From: Rapana venosa
Taxonomy: Eukaryota > Mollusca > Gastropoda > Neogastropoda > Muricidae
Direction: 5' to 3'
DNA: 64,000 nt
NCBI GenBank assembly: GCA_028751875.1
Contig: CM054135.1
Location: forward strand, 3,932,448 to 3,996,447
Shown here: positions 8,699 through 18,110 of the stretch, piece after piece
Numbering within the stretch: position 1 is the stretch's first letter
How the letters are laid out: every line of letters starts with the position of its first letter
Made by a program: the position numbers and the translations under genes
Notes under the pieces: model-generated
Told to the model about the DNA's origin: nothing
The model's database searches: none
The model's input: the letters and a program-made list of their open reading frames with translations, nothing else

Positions 8699-11600
8699 AT
8701 GATCGAGCTAAATGTTACACAACCACAAAACGTGGAGCAAAGCATTCAAGATGCAATCGCACAAATACCAAACAACTTAAACATAGATCCACCAGTAAAG
8801 GTGCAGTTGGTTGCTGAAATTCTATACAACACGACAAATAAAGATGAAGAATTAACTGTTCATGTGTCAACAACACAACAAGCACTGAACTCGTTTGAAG
8901 AGCTCAACACAACATGGGCAGATGAGATGATGCGCAACTTTGTACATTCTGCAGAAACAGCAAGAATGAGGGGATCAGGATGGACAGTTGGTAAAGTTCT
9001 TTGCATAGAACTAAAGCAAACAAAGTTTCATCCCATTGTTGGTAGAAGTTACATTCCCTTGCCCCTGATGTTGTAGCAAAACGTGCTGTGCAGAACATTC
9101 AGAACAAAGATGATAAGTGTTTTATGTGGTGTGCTTTGGCTAGACTGCACCATGTAACAAAGAATGCAGAGTGAGTTTCAAACCATCATGAACATCGTGA
9201 CAAGCTTGACTTTAGCGGCATTGATTTTCCTGTGGCTGTTAGGAGTATTGACAAGTTTGAGGAACTAAACCCAACCATCAGTGTGAATGTGTACACCTGG
9301 AAAGATGCAGCCCTATGCCCACTACGCATTTCTAGCAAGTCTCCCACTGTAGGTGATCCCGACAAAAACCATGTAGACTTATTGTTGATAAATGATCATT
9401 AAACATTTATTAGAACAATGAATAGACTTATTGCACAGACAACAAAAGAACACTGCAAACAAGAGTTTTGCAGATAATGCTTGGTTCGTTTACCATCTCT
9501 ACAAGCAGCTGTCAAATACAGAAAACACTGCAAGAGTGAGACTGAAGCAATCACTGACCTTGTAACACCAAAGCCAGGAAGCAAGGTTTACTTCAAGAAC
9601 AAAAAGAAGCTACAAAAGAGTCCCTATGTAGTGTATGCTGACTTCGAGTCTATCATTGTGCCGTACCAAGGACCAGCACCAGAAAATATTCCTAAAACAG
9701 TCTTACTCAGTAATCACCAAGTCTGTTCCTTTGCTTATGTTGTTGTTCGGTCAGATGGTGCACACTCAGAGCCAGACTTCTACAGAGGACCAGACGCTGC
9801 AAAGATTTTTCTTGAACACATGAAAGCGAATCATGAATACTACTCTCATCAAATAAACCTACAAGAGATCATTATGACAGAAGAAGACCAGGAACAGTAT
9901 GAGTTTTCCACACATTGCTGGATTTGTGGTAATTTATTTACGCCACAGGTGACAGAGGGTCAGAGATCACGACCACATCAGTGGTAAGTTTCGTGGAGCA
10001 GCACATAGTAAGTGTAATCTACAACTAAAAGTAGATCCCAAAACATGGAAGTTGCCAGTCTTTTTCCACAATCTAAGAGGTTACGACTCACACCTAATTA
10101 TGCAGGCAGTAACTGATGAGTATAAGGCCTACTGCATTGCACAGTCATCAGAGAAGTACCTGACTTTTACACTAAATAGCGCAAGCGTGTGGCGGAGCGA
10201 TGGTCTGTCCTTCTTTGATTCTGCACAACATCTGATGGGATCTTTAGAGTCCTTGTCTTCATCACTGAGTACTTGCCATATCACAGAAAAATACTTTGAC
10301 ACAAAGCTTGCACAAAAAGGAATCTATCCATACAAGTATATTGTTTCGTGGGAAAGATTTGATGAAGAAGACCTGCTGCCAAAAGAAGCATTCTTTAACA
10401 GACTGACAGGTAAAGGAATCAGCGATGATGATTAACAACATGCTCAGTGGGCATGGCAAAAGATGCAGTGTCGGACGATGGGCGATTACCATGATCAGTA
10501 TCTACTTGCTGATGCATGTTTGCTTGCTGATGTCTTTGAGAACTACAGAAAGACTGGCATGAAACATTATGGACTAGACCCATCACACTATATTACAGCA
10601 CCAGGAATGTCTTGGGATGCTTTCTTGAAGTTTACTGGGGTGAATATTGATTTGCTATCTGACCTACCCATGCTACAAATGATTGAGGATGGTCTGCGTG
10701 GTGGCATCAGTATGGCATCACACAATTACTGTAAGGCCAACAACAAATATTTAGAAGACTATGATCCTAGCAGACCGTCAAACTACATCATGTACTTGGA
10801 CGCAAACAACCTGTATGGATGGGCGATGTGTCAGTCACTGCCACTAAGAAACTTTCAGTTGTTTAATGGTCCTTTTGATGTTGATGAGACTCAAAAAATG
10901 CTATCACAAATGGTGCCTGATCAAGCGATGGGCTGGATCTTAGAAGTAGATTTAGTCTATCCCCATGAACTACATGATGCGCACAATGATTACCCAATGG
11001 CTGCAGAAAGGCTCAAAACATCTCCAAAAGAACCACCAAAGCTTGTACCAAACCTAAACGACAAGAGCAAGTATGTATGTCACTACAGACTGCTGCAGTT
11101 CTACCTAAGACATGGGTTAATTCTTACTGTTGTTCATCGTATCATTTCGTTTGATCAATTGGAATTCATGAAACCAAACATCATGAAAAACACTGATCTG
11201 AGAACGAAGGCAACTGATGCATCAGAAAAGTATTACTTCAAGCTCATGAACAACAGCTGCTTTGGCAAAACAATGGAGAACCCACACAAAAGAAAAGATG
11301 TCAGATTAGTCACAAAAGAAAACAAAGCCATAAAGCTGACATCAAAGCCAAGCTATCAAGACTTCAGGCAATTCCATGACAGTCTGTTTGGCATCACGAT
11401 GAAGAAGTTGCAGGTTAAACTAGACAAGCCAGTATTCATTGGGTTCAGCGTGCTAGAGCTGTCAAAGCTGTTGATGCTGGAGTTCTTGTATGATTACTTT
11501 AAGCCTAAACATCCTGCAGTAAAGGTCTTGTACACAGACACAGACTCTTTCATCCTAGACATACCCACAGAAGATATATACAAAGACCTTGCAGAAGACG

Positions 11601-12025
11601 TGGTGCTGGGATCAGAGTCATGGTATGACACCAGTGATTATCCAAAAGACAGTCTCTTGCATTCAACAGTAAACAAAAAAGTTATTGGCAAGATGAAGGA
11701 TGAGATGAACGGCACTATTATCAAAGAATATGTTGGGCTAAGGGCTAAGATGTACAGTGTTGCAAGCCAAACAGGTGTCATAAAAAAGGCAAAAGGTGTT
11801 GGTAAACAGGTGGTCAAAACAAGCATCAGTCATGATAACTACAAAGAGGCTCTGTCTGAAGGTAGAGTATTTCATCACGACAACCTAAAGCTCTGCTCAA
11901 CCCTGCACCAAATCAACACGACTGTGGTTAGAAAAAAGACACTGATTGCACAGTACACAAAACAGATATATTCTTCACCAGAGCACTCATACGCACTTGG
12001 ACACTGGAGAACAAACAGTAATTAA
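8699..12025 (+). pseudogene. Protein-primed family B DNA polymerase (Polinton pPolB), broken
   Basis: This is the replicative polymerase of Polintons, with 3'-5' exonuclease and polymerase domains, which starts synthesis from a terminal protein. In order: an N-terminal region with G-S-G-W and S-Y-I-P-L-P; Exo I Y-A-D-F-E-S-I near 9640; a C-W-I-C/C-N zinc-like cluster near 9920-10020; Exo II F-H-N-L-R-G-Y-D-S near 10065; motif A L-D-A-N-N-L-Y-G-W near 10797; motif B N-S-C-F-G-K-T near 11250; and motif C Y-T-D-T-D-S-F near 11530. The longest intact part is 10463-12025 (520 aa). Lesions are a frameshift near 9070, stops at 9172, 9400 and 9475, a frameshift near 9955 and a stop at 10433-10435. 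The total of about 1,100 codons is typical of the family. All catalytic motifs remain, so decay may be recent, or some breaks may be sequencing errors. Confidence 0.9.
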
Positions 12026-12082
12026 TAATTAATTAATTTTTATCATATTTATATAGAAGTTAAAAATTCTGATTGAGGCTCA
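12024..12082 (+). promoter_or_regulatory. Second TTAA-rich tract plus TTGAGGCTCA motif
   Basis: The A/T tract at 12024-12041 is followed by TTGAGGCTCA at 12073-12082. The layout is the same as before the polymerase gene. It lies between the polymerase stop and the next open frame. Confidence 0.45.
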
Positions 12083-12390
12083 CAATTGATTGCATACTCT
12101 TTATCAAATACTATGAAAGTGGTACAATACCTCGACTCTGCTTTTACAGCTCTGACATTATAAAAGACTTTGGTGAGCAAGTAGAAACAAAACTTGATCA
12201 TGGCACAAAAGATGAAGTGTTAAATAATATTCTAGGAGTTGTTAGTATGATGAGAGAGTGTCCAACCCACTTCAGTGTTATCAAACATGTTCCCATAAAT
12301 TGTAGTAACAAAAAACAGTTAGAAGAGACCATGTTGTCACTTACTTCTGATGAAATAGTGGCCTACCTTACTAAAGCGGGACAGTATTAG
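12073..12390 (+). CDS. Unrecognised small Polinton ORF without a usable ATG
   Basis: The frame is open for 105 codons and looks protein-like (Y-E-S-G-T-I-P-R-L-C-F-Y, then D-H-G-T-K-D-E-V-L-N-N). It opens with TTG inside the TTGAGGCTCA motif, and the first in-frame ATG is at about codon 60. A nearby ATG (12112) is in a different frame that closes after about 16 codons, so the real start may have been lost by a frameshift. It runs convergent with the integrase gene, with only a few bp between their ends. I do not know the family. Confidence 0.45.
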   Translation: MRLTIDCILFIKYYESGTIPRLCFYSSDIIKDFGEQVETKLDHGTKDEVLNNILGVVSMMRECPTHFSVIKHVPINCSNKKQLEETMLSLTSDEIVAYLTKAGQY

Positions 12391-12396
12391 GTGGCA

Positions 12397-13321
12397 CTAG
12401 CTGCAGTTCTCTCTAACAAAAGCTGTTGTGGTGCAGGCAGTGACAAATAATAAATAGGAGGAACCATCTCCACAACTTTTTTTAATTTCATAAGTGTCTA
12501 TGCTCCACATGGGATCTGTTGCTGGCTTGTGACTGTTCGGCTTCTCCAGGAGCATACAGATATCTAAGTTTCTTCCCAAAGGGTATTAGTGGCTGCTTTG
12601 GTGTTGTTGTTTGGATGTGCTGCTGTATTGTTTTGCGTTTGATGGCGTCCGCAGGTTTGAACCCTGTGGCTTTTGTTACCTCAGAGTTCATCGCTCTTAA
12701 AACTGCAGGTAGTCTTCTTACCCACTCTGTGTTTCGTGTGCCTGGGATCATGATTTCTTGGTGGTACTGATATGCAAACAGTCTTTCTGCTAACAGTTTG
12801 TTAAAGCTTTCAACCAGTGCTTGAGATCTGTGGTTGCCTGGTATGCCTCTTTTTATTGCTACTCCATGCTTTAGTAACAGCTGATTAAATGCTCCTTTAA
12901 ACTCTTTACCATCATCCCACTGAATAAGTCTGGGATATTTTAATGGGCCAGGACTATAGATTTCTTGCAAAGCAACTGCAGTTGGGGTAGCACTCTTTTC
13001 AGTAAGGGGCTCTGCATCTTTATACCTAGAAGCTACGTCCACCACAGTAAGCGCAAACTTATACCTCTTTCTTCTGATTGTGTCATGGGGTTAGTATAAA
13101 AGGTCTTTTTTGTGAGTATCATTTGGCTTCATGTTTATAAAGGACGGTCTATTAATGCGCCTTGGTGCAGGTAAATAGATCTGCCATATTGCTTGTTTAG
13201 ACAACCACCTCTTTGCTACCTCAGAACTTACTCCTGCTGCAATACTCAGTTTGTTAATAGCTGTCTGTCCTTTCCAGTACCCTTTTGGCGTGTAGTATAT
13301 ATAAATATATATAAATTCCAT
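12397..13321 (-). pseudogene. Retroviral-type integrase (Polinton INT), broken
   Basis: This is a DDE integrase that would insert the element into host DNA. An N-terminal helical region starts at the ATG at 13321, with R-W-L-S-K-Q-A-I-W-Q. The catalytic core has D in V-D-V-A-S-R-Y, D in Q-W-D-D-G-K-E-F and E in A-L-V-E-S-F-N-K, so all three acidic residues are present. The tail contains A-T-D-P-M-W-S in a shifted frame, the place of the chromodomain-like C-terminus in this family. Lesions are an in-frame TAA at 13091-13093 (between L-L-Y and P-H-D) and at least one frameshift near 12530. The longest open piece is 12488-13045. The total of ~300 codons fits the family. The region upstream of the ATG is TA-rich. 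Confidence 0.88.
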
Positions 13322-13402
13322 ACATTATTAGTAGTAGTAGTAGTAGATCTTAGAGAGCTTGACATCCATTGTTCTTTTATAATAAATTAAAAAAATTGTT
13401 GG

Positions 13403-13805
13403 TTAACCAACCTTCTGTGCTAAGAAATATGCTAATGTCATGCCCACCACAATAAAAGCAATCTCGCCTGTCTTCTGGGTTTCAGTGGGTGGATAACAAT
13501 CACAAAGCTGTGGTTTAGTAATAGGAGATATTTGTTTGCCTGTCACAATGTAGTACTCTTTTATTGCCGTGTCAACATCAGAAAATGTTTTTGTGGCATG
13601 TCCTTGTTCACGAACTTTTTCGTTAATAAAGTCTAACTGAGCAATTTCTTTCGTATTCTGCCTGTGCTCTGTTCAGTTGTTCTATTGCTTTATCATGTCT
13701 CTTCCTTTCTTCATCTGTATGAAGTTTAGAAAACAAGTAGTTGCTACCTGTAAAAGCAAGTGCGTTAACTACAGCACCACCAACCATCATCACTAAAGAA
13801 GCCAT
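13403..13805 (-). pseudogene. Small Polinton gene, membrane protein with helical charged region, frameshifted
   Basis: The ATG at 13805 begins a hydrophobic Met/Val/Gly/Ala-rich segment (M-V-G-G-A-V-V-N-A-L-A) followed by S-N-Y-L-F and a charged helix (D-E-E-R-K-R-H-D-K-A). The frame closes at 13623, but coding character continues in a neighbouring frame to TAA at 13403-13405, ending in a second hydrophobic stretch. One frameshift near 13640 explains this. Small proteins of this type travel with Polinton/adintovirus-like elements, from general recollection; the function is unknown. Confidence 0.55.
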
Positions 13806-13812
13806 TTTCTTT

Positions 13813-14043
13813 TTATGGACTTATATTTTCTGGAATGATTCCCTGCTTTACCAAGAAGTCTTTAGAAGCAATGGATGCTGTTACAATAGCAACTAGCTTA
13901 TCGATATCCTCAAAGTCTAGTTTTCCTAAATCAGCAGGCTTCATTTTCAGAAGGCTCTTTCCTAACATAGTATAGCCAACGCTGAGACGACCTATAACGG
14001 CAGCATGGTAGACCAAATCAACTGCTGTCTTTTCAGTACTCAT
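13813..14043 (-). CDS. Small intact Polinton gene, 76 aa
   Basis: This gene starts at ATG 14043 and ends 7 bp before the next gene's ATG, so the genes are tightly packed on the minus strand. It reads M-S-T-E-K-T-A-V-D-L-V-Y-H-A-A-V-I-G-R-L-S-V-G-Y with a hydrophobic N-terminal half, and ends K-Q-G-I-I-P-E-N. No frameshift is seen. It is probably a membrane-associated virion protein of the element, but no function is established. Confidence 0.6.
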   Translation of the reverse strand: MSTEKTAVDLVYHAAVIGRLSVGYTMLGKSLLKMKPADLGKLDFEDIDKLVAIVTASIASKDFLVKQGIIPENISP

Positions 14044-14077
14044 ATTTCTACTATATGTATAATTTTTTATTTATATA

Positions 14078-14516
14078 TTAATACATTCTGAATGGGTCAT
14101 TGTCAGGCTGTTTGCATTGCAATGGTTGTGGCTGTGGTTGTGGGTTTGGTTTATGTTCTTGCTGCGGTTCTTGTTTTGTTGGTCGCTTGCTGCTCCATAC
14201 TCTATAAGCTGTATAACCAAGGCCTATAGCAGTTACACTGTATAACAAATAAAACTGAATATTTGTTTTTGGTGGTGTCTCTTTTTTGGGTGTTTCTATA
14301 GGCATCTGTTTTTCTGATGCTTCTCCGAATACAATCTTTTGCTTTGATTGATTACTAAGTTTTTTCTGTTGGTTCCATTTCTGCCAACCTTTTTCCAGCT
14401 TCAACTCTCGGAAGGCTCTTGGTCACTGTTGTGACTTGTGGAAGAGTCTGCTGGGCTTGGTTTGTAGCATTCTCCTGTGCTTCATGTTGGTTCATAACTG
14501 TGTTCTGTTCTTCCAT
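14078..14516 (-). pseudogene. Single-pass membrane protein with Pro/Gln-rich tail, frameshifted
   Basis: The likely ATG is at 14516 (M-E-E-Q-N-T-V), in a frame that closes just after 14385. The second frame (14078-14404) carries a basic region, one transmembrane helix (F-Y-L-L-Y-S-V-T-A-I-G-L-G-Y) and a tail of (P-Q)n repeats (P-N-P-Q-P-Q-P-Q-P). The lesion is a single frameshift near an A-run around 14385. The proposed start overlaps the end of the upstream gene (stop at 14482) by about 35 bp, as expected in compact viral-type genomes. Function unknown. Confidence 0.55.
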
Positions 14517-14976
14517 CTTTCTCTATATGGTTAAATTTTATATGTTTTAATGTTATCATACTAGCAACTACTGGTGCTAAGAGGGAACCAAAACGATAAT
14601 ACATATCACAGCCAAGTGTCTCCAGCGTTCTAGACAAAACAGGATCTTGTGACAGGTCATATGCTAAGTCAGCTTCTGAGTCCACAGTAAAGACCCTACT
14701 TGTTGCTTTAGCGTATAAGCCAAAAAGAGTATGCCCTAGGCTTCTGACCATCTTTGCTCCAAGAAGAGATTCATACCTATTAAAATACTTAATAATGTCT
14801 TGTGATAACTGCTGTACATGTTCAACTGTTAGTTGTGTTCCTAAGTAATGCTTTGTTTTAGCACAGGCAGCAAGAGTGTACAACTTCTCTTTCTTATCTA
14901 GCAGACTCTTCTCATCAGTTATTTCTTCTTGACTAGAAACAGTAGATGTCATCTGTAAAAGCTCGTCGCAAATCAT
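14482..14976 (-). CDS. Polinton-associated protein, ~164 aa, unrecognised
   Basis: The frame is open further upstream to 15054, but that part is translated 12-bp repeat sequence. The ATG at 14976 (M-I-C-D-E-L-L-Q) is the better start. It is a mixed helical protein with C-A-K-T-K-H-Y-L-G-T and a hydrophobic region near the C-terminus (F-G-S-L-L-A-P-V-V-A-S). It is the outermost gene of the minus-strand cluster and its upstream DNA is a minisatellite. No catalytic motif is seen. Confidence 0.5.
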   Translation of the reverse strand: MICDELLQMTSTVSSQEEITDEKSLLDKKEKLYTLAACAKTKHYLGTQLTVEHVQQLSQDIIKYFNRYESLLGAKMVRSLGHTLFGLYAKATSRVFTVDSEADLAYDLSQDPVLSRTLETLGCDMYYRFGSLLAPVVASMITLKHIKFNHIEKDGRTEHSYEPT

Positions 14977-15024
14977 GTTGTCTATCTTTATCAATATATT
15001 TTGTGTAAAATAATTATTGTTGTT

Positions 15025-15316
15025 CTTGACAAGTTGTTGATAAGTTGTTAACAAAGTTGTTGATAAGTTGTTGATAAGTTGTTGACAAAGTTGTTAATAA
15101 GTTGTTGACAAAGTTGATAATAAGTTTGTTAATAAGTTGTTGATGGGGACTTGTTTTTTTCTTGACAAGTTCTTGATTTAGTTCTTGGCAAGTTATTGTT
15201 TTAGTTATTGTACTAGTTCTTGACAGAATCTTGACAAGATGTTGTATAAGTTCTCGACAAGATGTTGTATTAGTTCTTGACAAGATATTGTATTAGTTCT
15301 TGACAAGATATTGTTT
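15025..15316. repeat. ~12-bp minisatellite beside the Polinton gene cluster
   Basis: About 290 bp are built from variants of AAGTTGTTGATA and AAGTTGTTGACA. They become longer and more diverged (TTAGTTCTTGACAAGATATTG type) to the right. The array lies between the last minus-strand Polinton gene and the hairpin repeat, so it may be the subterminal part of the element. Confidence 0.85.
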
Positions 15317-15328
15317 TGTCACAAATTT

Positions 15329-15574
15329 TTCCATAATTTTATAGTTTTAACCCCCAAAAATAAAACAGTAACATTTTTTATTTATTATAAGAGATAGGGA
15401 AAACAGGCATTCAAGGTAAACTGCTACTTCAACTTACCTAGTTTTCATATAAAACATGGCAACTTTTGGCCGGATGAGGTGGAAGACGAATCCGGCCAAA
15501 GTTGCGAGGTTTTATATGAAAACTAGGTAGGTTGAAGAGTAGTTGAGCTTGAATGCCTGTTTTCCCTATCTCTT
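15329..15574. repeat. 245-bp repeat ending in a 186-bp hairpin (copy 2)
   Basis: This is the second copy of the repeat at 7851-8094, in the same orientation. The hairpin (15389-15574) has ~84-bp arms with both ends AAGAGATAGGG/CCCTATCTCTT and an 18-19-bp loop. It is more symmetrical than copy 1, with G-G-C-C-G-G/C-C-G-G-C-C next to the loop. Its right end joins LINE sequence directly. Confidence 0.9.
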
Positions 15575-16600
15575 GGGAGAGAGGCTGTAATGGTCAAGAA
15601 GTGACTGAAACTCTTGGAAGAAAACTGAAGATGTCAAATTGTTTCTATGGTTGGAAGGCGGACAGTAAAGGCAACAGAAGGTAACAGAGTGGCCAGGTAA
15701 GGTGAGGCTGAGTTTACAGATTTTGAAAGATTCAGGTGAAAAAGGAAGGGAGTGACGGAAAGAAAGAGCTGGATGCAGTGTCTTTGTAGATGATGGCAAT
15801 GCCATCTCCACGAGAGAGTTGGGGTAAAGAGTTTTGTAGCCAGGTGGAGTTAGCTGTTTTATCTTTGATTTGTGGCCTAGTGGATTTCGCCAAGTTTCTG
15901 TAAGAAAAGTTAGATCTATGTTGTGTTCAGAAATAAAATGAGAAATGAAGTCAGTTTTGTCATCAGGGCAGACAGATTGTGGGTTTAGTAGACTCATATG
16001 GAGAAGGTTTAAGGGAGGCAGAGAGGTTGGAGAACACAGTGGTAAGTGACTATGACTATCTGAGGACCAAGATGAGGGTGATGGTAGAGATGTGTACAGT
16101 GGAAGTGCAGGAATTTTGGATTGTGAGTCAAGTGTGGAAGACCATGAAAGAACTGGATCAGTCAGGGGATTTAGAGTTTCATGCAGATTATGACACTGTT
16201 AGGGATAGAATCAATGTAGTCAGAGTCACACACCAATGATGAAACAGGTGGAGGACCAGAAAGTGAGGCAGTGTTGTGGCTGGTAACAGTTGTTGGGATA
16301 GTGATGACAGAAGTGAGGGGGGAGGCAGATGTCCGGAAGCACGCTGCAGAACATGACATATGCCGGCATGTGTTCCTCTTCTGGTTTTGCCACGATGAAT
16401 TCCAAGGTTTACAATGTGCTCTCTGAGTCCATTTTGCATGTGGTGAAAACCATGTGAACATAAAGCTTTCAAGTCTGTTACAATGAGAGTCATTGCAGTG
16501 GAGTTACACAGGGAAGTGGTGGAGAGGGTGGTTTTGGATTGTGAATCACGTGCAAATTTTCACACTGGGGCAGGGGCAGGGTATAAAGGGTACCAAAGAC
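15575..16600 (-). mobile_element. LINE fragment: endonuclease N-terminal region and 5' leader
   Basis: The minus frame at 15566-15997 carries the start of an endonuclease domain (L-L-N-P-Q-S-V, D-L-T-F-L-T-E-T-W-R), typical of L2/Rex1/CR1-like LINEs. Upstream at about 16171-16493 is a broken leader with H-R-G-K-T-R-R-G-T-H-A-G-I. The element is cut at the hairpin repeat and lacks reverse transcriptase here. It contains several frameshifts and is inactive. Confidence 0.7.
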
Positions 16601-16789
16601 CAGCACAATCCAGTAAACACAAATCATCAGTCAATGAAATTTTGAAAATAAATATCAAATGAAGAAAATTATAAATTGAAATATTTCAAAAAGTCAAATA
16701 ATGCCAAAGAAAACTTTAAACCGCTCGATTTTGAATGGAACCCAAGATGGCTTGATATGAGATAAGTACTTACACTAGAGTACATGAAA

Positions 16790-17560
16790 GAGACCTATCC
16801 AAGAGAACTCTGGACACATGCTTACACAGATAGCTCAGCAGTAGATGCTACCAGAAATGGAGGTGGCGAAGTCTTCATTAAATTAAAAGATGGCACAGAA
16901 ATCCTCCAATCAGTACCAACTGGAAAGTTCTCAAAATTTCAGGGCTGAAGCAGATGCACTAATGACGGCAGCCAATACACTCTGCACCAGCAGAGAGGCA
17001 ATTCACCCCAGAGTTGTCATCTTCTCAGACGTGCTGTCTGTACTTCAGACCATTGGAAACTCACAGAACAAGGAACTTAACACCCTTGCTTCTGCTCTTG
17101 TTACCTGGCAGCAGTCCACTGAGCATACAGTCATCCATTGGGTTCCTTCACACTGCAGCATCTATAGCAATGGGGAAGCTGACCTTCTGGAAAAGATAGG
17201 AGGTCAGATGCCTCAAGAGAACCAGAAGGTGACATATGAAGATGCAAAGACAATTATGAAGGAAAAGCTGGAGAGAAAATGGCTTCAGCAGCACCCTAAT
17301 TTCAACAGTAAAGATGACTACTACCTCCTCCCCAGAGAAGACCAAGTAACAATTGCGAGGCTGAAGACTGGATATGACATCAACACTGCAGACTCAGACA
17401 TCACATGTTCACCAAGTTCCAAATTGGTGATTCTGAGGCGTGCCCCTGTGGCACTTCTCCATGACAGTGGAACACTTCCTCCAGACCTGTCTAACACACC
17501 AAAACCTGAGGGCCAATATATGGCCTACTGACCTGCCGATGAGGGACAAACTGTTAAAAT
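16790..17560 (+). mobile_element. LINE RNase H domain fragment
   Basis: The domain carries Y-T-D-S-S-A (frame before 16890), then R-A-E-A-D-A-L, V-I-F-S-D-V-L-S-V-L, H-W-V-P-S-H-C and N-G-E-A-D-L-L: the acidic residues of RNase H in order. It would degrade the RNA strand during LINE replication. The open piece is 16890-17531. A frameshift separates the first acidic motif from the rest. The Cys-rich end that usually follows is degraded. It is probably the tail of a jockey/I-like LINE, with no linked RT upstream. Confidence 0.7.
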
Positions 17561-18110
17561 CTCTGGAGGGCTTTTCGTACATGGCAGCATCTGTCAGATC
17601 CTCAGAATTTGCTGTCTGAGCGTTCGATGATGACAAAGAAGAAGATAAAAGCACAAATATATCAGACTAAAATGCCCATTACTGTGAGTGAGCTTTGTGT
17701 TCATTGATTGGCAAGCTGAATTTTGACTTTGTATGAATAATTAAGCTCTATCTTCATTCAAGCACCTTAGTTGTGTTGGAGACATCCTTTCTTGGCTTTT
17801 ATTTGTTCCCTCTAGCCACTAAGATGGAAGAAAACAATGTTAGGACTTGAAGTTAGACTAAGAGTCTGAGAGTTAACTACAGAAACTGGATGTCAAATAC
17901 AATAATTAATAGTTTGAAGTCCTATCAATGCTGTCTGGGTTTTTTTTTTAAGAGTCCAAAGTCCCCCCAAAAGCATTCAAAACCCAAGATGGCTTGATGT
18001 GGGAAACCAAAAAATGGTGTTGGCCCACAGAAAATTATGCCAAAGTCTCAGAGGTAGAGGTGGATGCTGGGGTTAGCACCATAAAGAGAAGCAAGAAAGT
18101 GCATCAAGTA
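17561..18110. other. No gene recognised
   Basis: There is no convincing open frame or structural motif. The phrase that reads A-A-C-C-C-A-A-G-A-T-G-G-C-T-T-G-A-T occurs at about 16739 and again at about 17982, bracketing the RNase H fragment, so the region may be the untranslated part of the same repeat. Confidence 0.4.

Noticed and set aside
15025..15316. CRISPR-like spaced repeats
   Set aside because: The units are contiguous 12-bp tandem repeats with no unique spacers, and the host is a eukaryote.
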